This document shows positions 15,682 through 23,638 of a stretch of 33,923 bases of DNA, piece by piece. The first letter of the stretch is position 1, and each line of letters begins with the position of its first letter. Source of the DNA: Peptococcaceae bacterium (lineage in GTDB: Bacteria > Bacillota > Desulfitobacteriia > Desulfitobacteriales > Syntrophobotulaceae). The translations under genes and the position numbers were made by a program. The notes beneath the pieces were generated by a model, which worked only from the letters and a program-made list of their open reading frames with translations, was not told where the DNA came from and made no database searches. The stretch spans positions 1 through 33,923 of the forward strand of contig WRHI01000024.1 of assembly GCA_009783315.1 (NCBI GenBank), in the 5' to 3' direction.

Positions 15682-16377
15682 ATGGAACAGTCCTTAAGCA
15701 AGATGAGCCTGGAAGAACTGTGGCAATTGTTCCCCATTGTCCTCCGGGAACACAACCCTCAATACGCGGTATGGTATCAAGAAGAACAGGCCGCACTCAG
15801 AGAATCCCTGAAAGAATGCGGCCTGTATCGCATCAACCATATCGGCAGCACGGCGGTGGAAGGCCTCATGGCCAAACCCATTGTCGACATCCTGCTGGAA
15901 CTCTCAGCACCCTGCCAAACATCCCGGCAAGCATCCCGGCAAGCGCCTTGCCCAACGGCCCGGCAGGCGCCTTGCCCTGACCAACAGATCCCCAATACAG
16001 AAGCCGTGGCCACCATCCTGGAAACCCAGGGCTGGACGATCATGGCGCGGGACGATGTCGCCCACACCCTTGATCTCAATAAAGGATACACCCCCCTGGG
16101 CTTCGCTGAAAAAGTCTACCATCTTCATATCAAACCTGCGGGGGATTGGGACGAGCTCTATTTTCGCGACTACCTGCGCGGTCATGCCGAGACCGCCAGA
16201 GCTTACGAGCAGCTGAAATCACGACTCAAAGAACAATTCGAACATAACCGGGACGCTTACACCGACGCCAAATCCGATTTCGTCCGCATACACACCCAAG
16301 CCGCCCGCGCCAAATTCGGCGGCCGCTACCGGCCTGGGGTGCATATTTTAAAAGTGCAGGAAACGGCAAAAGAATAA
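15682..16377 (+). CDS. GrpB/DUF-type nucleotidyltransferase-fold protein with internal repeat insert and element-encoded tail
   Basis: The 231-residue protein shows the GrpB-family signature: YRINHIGSTAVEGLMAKPIV followed by DIL, then GWTI, EKVYHLHIKP and LYFRDYLRGHPE-like segments. About 28 residues after DILLELSAPC (SRQASRQAPC type) are translated from a tandem repeat at 15921-15977 and interrupt the conserved core, yet the frame is kept. The last codons (GVHILKVQETAKE) lie inside palindromic element E6, which supplies the stop. The GrpB role is unknown; the fold suggests nucleotidyl transfer. The start codon overlaps the mgtA stop, so it is co-transcribed. Confidence 0.85.
   Translation: MEQSLSKMSLEELWQLFPIVLREHNPQYAVWYQEEQAALRESLKECGLYRINHIGSTAVEGLMAKPIVDILLELSAPCQTSRQASRQAPCPTARQAPCPDQQIPNTEAVATILETQGWTIMARDDVAHTLDLNKGYTPLGFAEKVYHLHIKPAGDWDELYFRDYLRGHAETARAYEQLKSRLKEQFEHNRDAYTDAKSDFVRIHTQAARAKFGGRYRPGVHILKVQETAKE
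15921..15977. repeat. In-frame tandem repeat inside the GrpB-family gene
   Basis: ATCCCGGCAAGC occurs twice in tandem (15921-15944), followed by two GGCAAGCGCCTTGCCC-type palindromes (the second begins GGCAGG). All units keep the reading frame open. Confidence 0.75.
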
Positions 16378-16573
16378 ATAGAAATATCCACTGCGGGATT
16401 CTCCCGCAACCGAATGGTGAATGGAGATGGATATTATGTGGGCTCGTAACAGTCCCGAGGTAGGGTTTGGTGAGCGGGAGACTCCAAATCACCATTGAGT
16501 TGCGGGAAAACACCGCGGCAGAAAGCTCTGCTTATCCTTATCGTCAGTTCATGCACTTTTTAAATATGCACCC
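16337..16573. repeat. Palindromic element copy E6 (recombinant: two left arms head to head)
   Basis: This copy starts as a forward type-A left arm (GGGTGCATATTTTAAAAGTG) and, at CTCCAAA near 16485-16490, switches to a reversed, truncated type-B left arm ending TTTAAATATGCACCC. Both outer ends are therefore the same terminus in opposite orientation. The right half of the element is absent. It begins inside the GrpB-family reading frame and ends 44 bp before the -10 box of the kinase gene. Confidence 0.8.
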
Positions 16574-16616
16574 CACCGGCCTGTTTGTTGACGTAGATTT
16601 TGCACCCAAAATACGC

Positions 16617-16622
16617 TATAAT
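16617..16622 (+). promoter_or_regulatory. Probable -10 box of the kinase gene
   Basis: A perfect TATAAT lies 50 bp upstream of the kinase start. The only good -35 (TTGACG at 16588-16593) is 23 bp away, which is too far, so an activator may be needed. Confidence 0.45.
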
Positions 16623-16671
16623 ATGACTAAGAGGCTGTAACAAGAAGAAGAAAGGAGAGGGGGAACAGAAG

Positions 16672-18687
16672 ATGTCCGACATCAAGCTGCGCGAACCCTT
16701 ATGGGGCGCCTGGTATATCGAATCCTTGCTTGGCCGCGGTTCCTTTGGCAGAGTTTACAAAATCAGCCGGAAAGATTTTGCCGAAAAACAAGGCGTCCAG
16801 TTTGGCAAAACCTATTATTCGGCGTTAAAAGTCATCTCCATCCCCTATGACGAAGATGAAATACGGCAGATGAGAAGCGCCGGTTTCGACGACGCTTCCA
16901 TGCGCAATTTTTTCCACGATTTGGTGGCAACCATCATTCATGAAGTTGAGCTTATGAGTGAATTTCGTGGCAACAGCAATATTGTCAGCTACGAAGATCA
17001 TCAAATAATCGAAAGCCCCGATAATATTGGTTGGGATATCCTTCTCCGTATGGAACTGCTCTCAAGTCTGACGGATCGCGCGGCGGAACAGCCTCTTACA
17101 ACCACCGAAACCATCAAGATGGGGCTGCATATCTGCCGGGCCTTGGAATTGTGCGCGGCGACCAACACGATCCATCGCGACATCAAGCCTGACAATATTT
17201 TTATCTCACGCTACGGTGAATACAAACTAGGGGATTTCGGGATTGCCCGGAATTTGGAACATACCATGACCGCCTTATCCAAAAAAGGAACAACCACCTA
17301 CATGGCGCCTGAAGTTTTCAAAGGAGATCCCTATGGCACCAGTGTCGATATGTATTCCCTGGGGCTGGTCATGTACCGGTTTCTGAACCGGAACCGTCCT
17401 CCGTTTCTGCCGGATTACCCGCAGCCCATATCGTCAGGGCATATTGAAGAAGCCCTGCAAAAACGCATGAGCGGCGAACCTCTTCCCCCCATAAAAGACA
17501 TCAATCCCCTTCTGAGCGATCTGGTGCTGAAAGCCTGCGCCCACAACCAGAGCGACCGCTTTGCCGGCCCCGCTCAAATGCGCGAGGCTCTGGAGAAAGC
17601 GGCGACGGCCATGGGTTTTGTTTTAGGTGGGGCGTCTATTATTCTTGATGGCCCGGAGTCGCCGGCTGTGGCTGAAACCGCGCCGGAAAGAGTCAAGGAT
17701 ACGGAAACGGTGTGCCTCGACCTGGATCCGGGTCAAGAGACGGAATATACGATCCCGGCAGTGACTGCGCCGGTTCAGGGAGAACCGGCCTCAATAGAGC
17801 CCAAGGAAATTAATACCAAACCCGCAGAATCTGAGAAGCCTATGAAAACCAGCGGCAAAGCCTTACGAAAAAAACGGCACACATTCCTTATTGCCGCTGC
17901 CTGTTTCGTGGCGGCACTGGCGATCGTCTCAGCGGTGATTCTAGCCCTGAACCATCAGGGTCTTCCAACCATCCTGGCAGGATTGGCGCTGCCTTCGCAA
18001 TTGACGCCTGATCCTGATTCATCCGACTCCCCCGACTCCTCCGACTCCTCAACATTTGAATCAGATCCTGATGTGCCCCCCGAAACAGGCATGGCGGAAT
18101 ACCCGCTAACAACAGATACAGCCTCCGAGGCGCAAACGCCTTCCAACAGTTCTGATGCTCAGCCATCGCCGTCCAATTCAGAAGACTCCAAAGCACCCGC
18201 GACCCCATCGAAACCCACGCCGAAAAATCTGGCGGGGGTGTACAGAATACAGAATTCCAGCGCTAAGAAAATGTTGAATGTCTTAGCGTTAGAAGGTCAG
18301 GCTGTTTTGGGAACTAATGTCACAATATCCAATACCGACTCATCGCCGGAACAGAAATTTCGCGTCGACAATCTGGGGAAAGACTCTTTAGGAAATTATC
18401 GGTATCGAATCACTACTCTAAGCAACAGCAAAGGATTCTGCCTCGATATATATGGTTCAGCGGGCTCGATAGGACACAATTCTAATGTGCATGTGTACAA
18501 CCCCTCTGAGAGTGGTACAAATGTATGGTCTATAAAAGACCACGGCGACTATTATACGATTCATTCTTCCCTGAACGCCAACCTTGTTTTGTCTGCCGCC
18601 AGCGGAGACCATCGGGCCAATGTCTGTGTTCAGACATATTCATCCACGAATAATCTGCAGAAATGGCTGTTGGTACGTTCTGAATGA
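16672..18687 (+). CDS. Receptor-like Ser/Thr protein kinase with extracellular ricin-like domain
   Basis: The protein has 671 residues. Residues 14-310 form a Hanks-type kinase: GRGSFG (21-26), Lys53, HRDIKPDN (168-175), DFG (188-190) and APE (212-214), all intact. An acidic linker leads to one membrane helix (about 404-426). Outside the cell follow a Ser/Asp/Pro-rich stalk (about 445-520) and a ricin-type beta-trefoil-like domain (521-671). The same domain occurs in the secreted proteins encoded at 18751-19356 and 20356-21645, where PknB-type kinases would carry PASTA repeats. It likely senses a cell-surface sugar or peptide and phosphorylates cytoplasmic targets. GGAGAGGGGG precedes the ATG. 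Confidence 0.92.
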   Translation: MSDIKLREPLWGAWYIESLLGRGSFGRVYKISRKDFAEKQGVQFGKTYYSALKVISIPYDEDEIRQMRSAGFDDASMRNFFHDLVATIIHEVELMSEFRGNSNIVSYEDHQIIESPDNIGWDILLRMELLSSLTDRAAEQPLTTTETIKMGLHICRALELCAATNTIHRDIKPDNIFISRYGEYKLGDFGIARNLEHTMTALSKKGTTTYMAPEVFKGDPYGTSVDMYSLGLVMYRFLNRNRPPFLPDYPQPISSGHIEEALQKRMSGEPLPPIKDINPLLSDLVLKACAHNQSDRFAGPAQMREALEKAATAMGFVLGGASIILDGPESPAVAETAPERVKDTETVCLDLDPGQETEYTIPAVTAPVQGEPASIEPKEINTKPAESEKPMKTSGKALRKKRHTFLIAAACFVAALAIVSAVILALNHQGLPTILAGLALPSQLTPDPDSSDSPDSSDSSTFESDPDVPPETGMAEYPLTTDTASEAQTPSNSSDAQPSPSNSEDSKAPATPSKPTPKNLAGVYRIQNSSAKKMLNVLALEGQAVLGTNVTISNTDSSPEQKFRVDNLGKDSLGNYRYRITTLSNSKGFCLDIYGSAGSIGHNSNVHVYNPSESGTNVWSIKDHGDYYTIHSSLNANLVLSAASGDHRANVCVQTYSSTNNLQKWLLVRSE

Positions 18688-18700
18688 GCAACTGCGCCCA

Positions 18701-18742
18701 TAAACAAAAGACACTTCCAGCACAGGAAGTGTCTTTTGTTTA
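18701..18742. terminator. Bidirectional terminator between convergent genes
   Basis: A perfect 18-bp inverted repeat (arms 18701-18718 and 18725-18742, loop AGCACA) lies with A-rich and T-rich ends between the kinase and the convergent secreted-protein gene. It serves both strands. Confidence 0.9.
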
Positions 18743-18750
18743 TGAAGGAT

Positions 18751-19356
18751 TCAATACCCCCCTCTGAATGCTTCCCAATGTTGCAGATCACTGTTCACAT
18801 ACCGCTTGACACTGACAGATGATCTATGCGCTGTGCTGTCGGCTGTCAGGCAAAAGTTACTGTTGAGGGCTGACCGGATTACCGTATATCCAGTGTTTTC
18901 ATTAAAGTCCAAATACCAATGATTTGTCCCGGAACTGGATTTGCTCCAGACATGAGTATTGAACTTGATGCTGTTATTATTTAGATTATTGTTCATGGTT
19001 GTTTTAATTAGAGGGGCATCTCCGTAAACGTCCAGGCAGAGCCCTTTGTTATTGCTTTTTGATGTAATATAATACTTTTGATACGAAACTTTGTCATGTC
19101 CGAACCTTTGTTCCATTGTTCCGTCATCCCTAGAAACCGTGAAACTCGCCCACAATTGTGCTTGGCCCGGGGACGCAAATACATTGAGCATCATGGAGTA
19201 TTGATTCGCTTCTGTCGATCCAACGTTTCTCAGAAGAAACTGCTGGCTACCGAAATCTTGATCCTGATATATCGCGTACACTGGCGAGGCTCCAAACACA
19301 GACATCATCAACAGCGTTACAAATACAAAAGTGGCAATCTTTTTGTGTTTCTTCAT
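18751..19356 (-). CDS. Secreted ricin-like domain protein
   Basis: This is a 201-residue protein with a signal peptide (MKKHKKIATFVFVTLLMMSV then FGASPVYA), followed by a single domain that aligns with the kinase ectodomain and with the N-terminus of the M23 protein. Shared blocks are a MLNVFASPG-like start, YYITSKSNNKGLCLDVYG, HVWSKSSSGTNHWYLD and LNSNFCLTAD...LQHWE. It has no catalytic motif or wall anchor. I chose the ATG at 19356 because GGAGG is 8 bp upstream. It probably binds a carbohydrate or wall component. Its upstream region resembles that of the M23 gene. Confidence 0.8.
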   Translation of the reverse strand: MKKHKKIATFVFVTLLMMSVFGASPVYAIYQDQDFGSQQFLLRNVGSTEANQYSMMLNVFASPGQAQLWASFTVSRDDGTMEQRFGHDKVSYQKYYITSKSNNKGLCLDVYGDAPLIKTTMNNNLNNNSIKFNTHVWSKSSSGTNHWYLDFNENTGYTVIRSALNSNFCLTADSTAHRSSVSVKRYVNSDLQHWEAFRGGY

Positions 19357-19393
19357 TTCATATTCCTCCAGTATCAACAAATATTCAATTAGC

Positions 19394-19427
19394 CGAATTC
19401 ATTTTTCCCCTGCGCTTGCTGTGATAC
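19394..19427 (-). promoter_or_regulatory. Upstream motif shared with the M23 peptidase gene (copy 1)
   Basis: This 34-bp block (CTGCGCTTGCTGTGATAC at its right end) matches 29 of 34 positions of the block at 21688-21721. Both lie about 40 bp upstream of their gene. It may be a common regulatory site, or the residue of gene duplication. Confidence 0.45.
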
Positions 19428-19431
19428 GACA

Positions 19432-20226
19432 TTAGAAGAATATTGGTTCAAAAACAAATTCTCCAGCCCATTCAAAGTATTTGCTTGCAAATATTCGTTT
19501 ATCGCCAGACTCTTCTGTCAGTGTAAACTCAATAAGTTCTTCTACTTGCGTTTCCGAGTCAATGAGAATCATCGTCGTTGGGCTCGTTACCGAATACTGG
19601 CCAGACACCATTTTTCTTGTCGCACTAATAACAGTATAGTCGCTGCTAGAGAATACTAAAGTGTCACCAAACTCACCGTTCCATAAACCCTTGAGTTTTC
19701 GAGCAACTTCCTCTTCCTTCTTTTCTTTATCTTTCTCTTCATTTCGCTCTACTTCAGCTATCCACCCATTCTCTGTTTCTGATGTCTTCTCTGCTATTTC
19801 GGCTTGCGCTGCTTCCTCTTCTCTATAATACACAACGCCATTATCAGCCTTCAAAACGAATTCTCCGCCTTGCTGTTCCCATGTTAGGCTTAGAAAGACC
19901 GCAAGCCCATCAAAATAAACAGTATTCTGTTCCAGTCGATACTTATCTCTTACCTCATCAAAGAAAATGTATGTGCTCTGATATGTGTCGTTTTCATTAA
20001 AAGTCAAAACCTCTTTTTCTTCAGCATCATGCCATGCGTACCAATTTCCCAAGATATCTTTTTTCGCCAAACTCTCATGCCTCGCCTCTTCATTTCCTAG
20101 AAATGCCTTTTCCGGTGTTCCCACTGAATGCCAAAAAATAATCGCGAAGGTTATGACTATGGCAAAAATCGACAGGCCTATAGCTGCATAAATTATCAGT
20201 TTTTTATTATTTAAAGCTTGTCTCAT
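19432..20226 (-). CDS. Membrane-anchored protein with two lipocalin-like segments, function unknown
   Basis: This 264-residue protein has one N-terminal membrane helix (about residues 10-32, LIIYAAIGLSIFAIVITFAI) with the rest outside the cell. Two similar segments begin DILGNWYAWHDAEEKEVLTF (about 56) and KLKGLWNGEFGDTLVFSSSD (about 175), each reading like the first strands of a lipocalin-like/DUF5640-type barrel. They are joined by a highly charged Glu/Lys coiled-coil-like linker. The ATG at 20226 follows GGGGATG. It lies between two ricin-like-domain genes. No enzymatic motif is visible and I cannot assign a function. Confidence 0.7.
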   Translation of the reverse strand: MRQALNNKKLIIYAAIGLSIFAIVITFAIIFWHSVGTPEKAFLGNEEARHESLAKKDILGNWYAWHDAEEKEVLTFNENDTYQSTYIFFDEVRDKYRLEQNTVYFDGLAVFLSLTWEQQGGEFVLKADNGVVYYREEEAAQAEIAEKTSETENGWIAEVERNEEKDKEKKEEEVARKLKGLWNGEFGDTLVFSSSDYTVISATRKMVSGQYSVTSPTTMILIDSETQVEELIEFTLTEESGDKRIFASKYFEWAGEFVFEPIFF

Positions 20227-20355
20227 AAGTTCATCCCCTAATGGTTTAATTCCATCACAAATAACTTCTCATAACACAACCAAAATTCTGCCTCAGATCG
20301 ATAATGGAGAGCCCTCCCTGGCCATGAATATTCTAATCTTAAACAACGACTGTTG

Positions 20356-21645
20356 TCACATCTTTGGAAGGTAATTGCTTGGGTTAACGAAGTTTCCATT
20401 TATTTTCATAAGAAAATGAAGATGGGGCCCGGAACTGTTTCCTGTGCTTCCCATTTGACCAATTTGCTGGCCCTTGGAAACAGGCCCTGATACGAGTCCC
20501 ACGCTTCTCAAATGATAATACCCCGTAACTATTCCGCCGCCATGATCAATAAGCACATAGTTTCCTGTGCATGACTTATTTGGGCAAGAATCGGCATGTC
20601 CACATTTATGGAACGTCGCTGTTCCTCCCGCAGAAGCCACAACAGGCGTTCCTGTGGTCGATTTAATGTCTATCCCAGAGTGCGTTCCTTTATGTGTCGA
20701 GCAGTTACATAGATAGAGACATCCTATTGTACCCTTTGCAGGCATCATCCAGGTAGGTGCCGCAACTTTAAAGGCGTATGGCCCCGCAGTGATTGTCTTA
20801 CCGCTGGAGTCGGTGGCCGTAATCTTGAAACTATAGTCACCTGCGGAAAGGGATGCAAAAGTCATCGCGGAATCCAGATTAGCTAAAGAGTAGCTGGTTG
20901 CACTAGGATTTACTCTCTTTGAAAACTTTATGGTCCCGGATGTCGTCTTGCATTCGGCGTACACATCAGTAATTTTATAATTGGATGTGACCGAACCACT
21001 GATCGAGAAAGTGCTACCTTGTGTTCGAGTCCCGCTAGGATAGGTGGACGTTATTTTCAAAGAGGATCCTACTGTGGCAGGTATCAATTTCCATTTTTGA
21101 TAATTATAACCTTTATATTCCTGAACTACCATATCGGATCTAGGATCCGCGTTTGGTTGAGAAGGTGTTAGGACAAGATTTTCGTTTTTCTTATTGCGAA
21201 TTATGCAAACCATATAGCTATTCAAGCCATCACTTTCGTCTCCTATATGGTCTAGATACCAAATATTTTGTCCGGTATTAGAGCGTCCGTAGGCATGAAT
21301 CTCAGCATCTTTAATAACAGTGACTCCTTTGACATCGACGCAGAGGTTTAGGGTGTTACTGAGCGAGGTAATATGGTACTCACTATTTCCTCTGTAGTCA
21401 AATCTGAACTTTTGCTCATTTGTCCCATCTTTTTTTGAAGCGGTAAACTTAGATCCAGAAATTGCGGCACCTGGATTAGCATAGACATTCAATGCTTTAT
21501 TTGAGGCGTAATTTACAATAGTGTATTCTTGTGATAGGCTATAATTAAGTTTTGCTGCGTAAGTCGGAGACGGAGCAACCATAAGCGCTGGCAGCATGAT
21601 AGCAATCACCATTAATACCGCAAAAGGCCACTTGTGTTTTTTCAT
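20356..21645 (-). CDS. Secreted M23 peptidase with N-terminal ricin-like domain
   Basis: This 429-residue protein has a signal peptide (1-30, ending SPTYA), then a ricin-like domain (about 35-190: YTIVNYASNKALNVYANPG, YHITSLSNTLNLCVDVKG, NIWYLDHIG), an Ig-like middle domain (about 195-300) and a C-terminal LytM/M23 zinc peptidase. The peptidase has the zinc ligands H...D in THSGIDIKS and HLHF near the end, plus ASAGGTATFHKCG. It should cut peptidoglycan cross-bridges. Several extra Cys residues (CLYLCNCSTH, CGHADSCPNKSC) suggest disulfides or a metal-binding insert. The ATG at 21645 follows GGAGG. It is likely targeted to the wall by the ricin-like domain. Confidence 0.9.
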   Translation of the reverse strand: MKKHKWPFAVLMVIAIMLPALMVAPSPTYAAKLNYSLSQEYTIVNYASNKALNVYANPGAAISGSKFTASKKDGTNEQKFRFDYRGNSEYHITSLSNTLNLCVDVKGVTVIKDAEIHAYGRSNTGQNIWYLDHIGDESDGLNSYMVCIIRNKKNENLVLTPSQPNADPRSDMVVQEYKGYNYQKWKLIPATVGSSLKITSTYPSGTRTQGSTFSISGSVTSNYKITDVYAECKTTSGTIKFSKRVNPSATSYSLANLDSAMTFASLSAGDYSFKITATDSSGKTITAGPYAFKVAAPTWMMPAKGTIGCLYLCNCSTHKGTHSGIDIKSTTGTPVVASAGGTATFHKCGHADSCPNKSCTGNYVLIDHGGGIVTGYYHLRSVGLVSGPVSKGQQIGQMGSTGNSSGPHLHFLMKINGNFVNPSNYLPKM

Positions 21646-21687
21646 CCCATATTCCTCCAGTAATTAATAAGATTAGGGTAACCCCGA

Positions 21688-21721
21688 CGAATTCATTTTC
21701 TCACTGCGCTTGCTATGACAC
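21688..21721 (-). promoter_or_regulatory. Upstream motif shared with the secreted ricin-like gene (copy 2)
   Basis: This is the partner of the block at 19394-19427 (CTGCGCTTGCTATGACAC at its right end), about 43 bp upstream of the M23 gene start. Its position relative to the gene is conserved. Confidence 0.45.
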
Positions 21722-21853
21722 CTTCTGCTCATCCACAGACCCTCAATAGAAACACCTCCCCCCAAGCCGTTCCTTCGCGCGTGACGATCATACACATCAA
21801 TCAACCACATCACCATCATGCCAAATTCCCCAGGCAAATTTGTTATCAAAACC

Positions 21854-21889
21854 TTAACATTTTGTTAATGCTGACGAATATGCTAAAAT
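21854..21889 (+). promoter_or_regulatory. Promoter and overlapping dyad ahead of the two-component operon
   Basis: TTGTTA (21862-21867), 16 bp and TAAAAT (21884-21889) form a promoter about 50 bp upstream of the response-regulator gene. The -35 hexamer lies within a perfect dyad, TTAACA-TTT-TGTTAA (21854-21868), a likely site for autoregulation by the OmpR-type regulator. Confidence 0.5.
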
Positions 21890-21939
21890 AAATTTGGCAC
21901 AAACAGAATGTTGATTTAGCATGTCGATCGAGGTAGCTC

Positions 21940-22602
21940 ATGACAAAGAACCGGATTCTGATCGTGGAAGACGATAAAGGCATCGCCGACGGTATTGCGG
22001 TCAACCTGCAATACTCGGGTTATGACTACGCCGTCTACACCGACGGCCAGGAGGCCGCCGACGCCCTGCGGGAAGATCATGGGTACGATCTGGCTTTGCT
22101 GGACATCATGCTGCCCGGCCTGGACGGTTTCGACCTGCTCCCCCACATGCAAAACCACAATATCCCTGTGATCTATCTCACCGCCCGAAGCGACGCCACT
22201 TCCGAAATCAAGGGCTTGCGCGGCGGCGCTGAAGATTATATCACCAAACCTTTTGATCCACTGACCCTTCTTGTTCGGATCGAGAAAGTTCTGGATCGCT
22301 GCGGCAAGCTGAACAAGATTCTGCGTGTCGGCGATATCGTGGTGGATTGCGAGAACCATTCCGTCCAGAAAAACGGCGCCCCCATTGCCCTCAAACCTCT
22401 CGAATATGAACTGTTCACCTTGCTGGCAAGGTACAAAAACCGCACCCTTCTTCGTGAAAGAATACTCAACGAAATATGGGGTTCCGACTATTTCGGCGAT
22501 ACCCGCACCGTTGACGTGCATATTGCCAACTTGCGCCGAAAGCTGGCGATCAGCGCCCAACTTGTCACCGTACCCAAATACGGTTACCGTTTAGAGGATT
22601 GA
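21940..22602 (+). CDS. OmpR/PhoB-type response regulator
   Basis: This 220-residue protein has a receiver domain with the acidic pair at Asp11-Asp12, the phospho-acceptor Asp55 in LALLDIMLPG, Thr81 in YLTARSD and Lys103 in ITKPFDP. It is followed by a winged-helix DNA-binding domain (about 122-220: LKPLEYELFTLLARYKN, TRTVDVHIANLRRKL, TVPKYGYRLE). The closest known type is VanR-like. The ATG follows GAGGTAGCTC. The histidine kinase gene starts 6 bp after its stop, so the two are one operon. The signal and targets are unknown; the neighbouring wall-active genes make an envelope role plausible. Confidence 0.95.
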   Translation: MTKNRILIVEDDKGIADGIAVNLQYSGYDYAVYTDGQEAADALREDHGYDLALLDIMLPGLDGFDLLPHMQNHNIPVIYLTARSDATSEIKGLRGGAEDYITKPFDPLTLLVRIEKVLDRCGKLNKILRVGDIVVDCENHSVQKNGAPIALKPLEYELFTLLARYKNRTLLRERILNEIWGSDYFGDTRTVDVHIANLRRKLAISAQLVTVPKYGYRLED

Positions 22603-22608
22603 GCAGCC

Positions 22609-23514
22609 ATGAAAACGAAACAGAACCTGTGGTTAAAAATATCTATCCTATGTATTGGCGTCCTGTGTCTGGCTGTGATGGTATGCGGCGCGCTAATCAC
22701 TCTTCCGGCATGGCCCTTTACTCCGCTATGGCGCCTTGTCCTGGCTTGGGGCATAAGCATACTCGTCGGCGGGGTTCTCATCTTCTGGTTGGTTCGCCGG
22801 GCCCTCAAACCCTTTATGGATTCCCGCCAAACGACAGCGGCAACAACAGACAGACGCCAGGAAATGTTCATACGGGGCCTCATGCACGAACTCAAAACCC
22901 CCTTAACAGCCATCATGCTTCATACCGACACCCTGCTTAGCGCCAACTTGAGCCAAGCCGACGCGCGCAATTCTCTAGCCCACATCTACAGGCAGAGCCG
23001 CTGGTTGGATCAAATGAGCCAAAAGCTCTACAAACTCATCAAGCTGGAAGAAGCAACCTTCCAGACCCGCCCTGAAGATATCCCGGCGCTGCTGGAAGAT
23101 GTCAGGCAAAGCACCGCCGACACGCTGCGGGAACGGCAGACGCCCTTGAAGATCACCTGCGCAACAGACTCCCTGTCCCTGGATTATGACCTGATCAAAA
23201 CCCTCCTGATCAACCTGGTGGACAACGCCTCCAAAGCCTCCGCGCCAGGCCAGCAGATCCTTCTGCGGGCCTACGGCAACACCCTGGAAATGAAAGATTC
23301 CGGCTATGGTATCCCTGCCGACGAAATCGCTTTCGTCACGGATCCCTTCTATATGGTTGACACCTCCCGCAACAAATCCAGAGGCGGCAGCGGCTTAGGG
23401 CTAGCTCTCTCCAAACGCATAGCTGACGCGCACAAAGCCCAACTCCATATTGAAAGCGCCCCCAACGCGGGCACCACTGTCCGGGTGGTGTTCCCAGAGA
23501 AAACATCCCAATAA
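22609..23514 (+). CDS. Sensor histidine kinase
   Basis: This 301-residue kinase has two membrane helices (about 10-32 and 41-63) separated by only about 8 residues, so it has almost no extracellular sensor part. The phospho-acceptor is His93 in GLMHELKTPLTAI, followed by the N box (LLINLVDNASKAS), G1 (DSGYGIPADE) and G2 (GGSGLGLAL) of the HATPase domain. Small kinases of this shape often sense through the membrane or through a partner protein. It pairs with the upstream response regulator. All catalytic motifs are intact. Confidence 0.94.
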   Translation: MKTKQNLWLKISILCIGVLCLAVMVCGALITLPAWPFTPLWRLVLAWGISILVGGVLIFWLVRRALKPFMDSRQTTAATTDRRQEMFIRGLMHELKTPLTAIMLHTDTLLSANLSQADARNSLAHIYRQSRWLDQMSQKLYKLIKLEEATFQTRPEDIPALLEDVRQSTADTLRERQTPLKITCATDSLSLDYDLIKTLLINLVDNASKASAPGQQILLRAYGNTLEMKDSGYGIPADEIAFVTDPFYMVDTSRNKSRGGSGLGLALSKRIADAHKAQLHIESAPNAGTTVRVVFPEKTSQ

Positions 23515-23561
23515 CATATAGGTATCCGAAAAGTCTTTGCCCAAGAACAATTATTACAGCT

Positions 23562-23631
23562 CAGACCCCAGCCGGAGGGGCAGGAGGGGGCGGTGCCGCA
23601 CCGACCCTCCCGCCCCTCCGGCTGGGGTCTG
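23562..23631. repeat. Long GC-rich inverted repeat after the two-component operon
   Basis: The arms 23562-23588 and 23605-23631 (CAGACCCCAGCCGGAGGGGC and onward) match at 26 of 27 positions. The loop contains GGCGGTGCCG. The same arm and loop modules occur at 3514-3571. No T-run follows, so it is a palindromic repeat that may stabilise or end the transcript weakly. Confidence 0.75.
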
Positions 23632-23638
23632 TAACGAA

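Noticed and set aside
23562-23631. Long inverted repeat taken as a standard rho-independent terminator of the two-component operon
   Set aside because: There is no T-run on either side, and the same modules recur at 3514-3571, so it is listed as a repeat.
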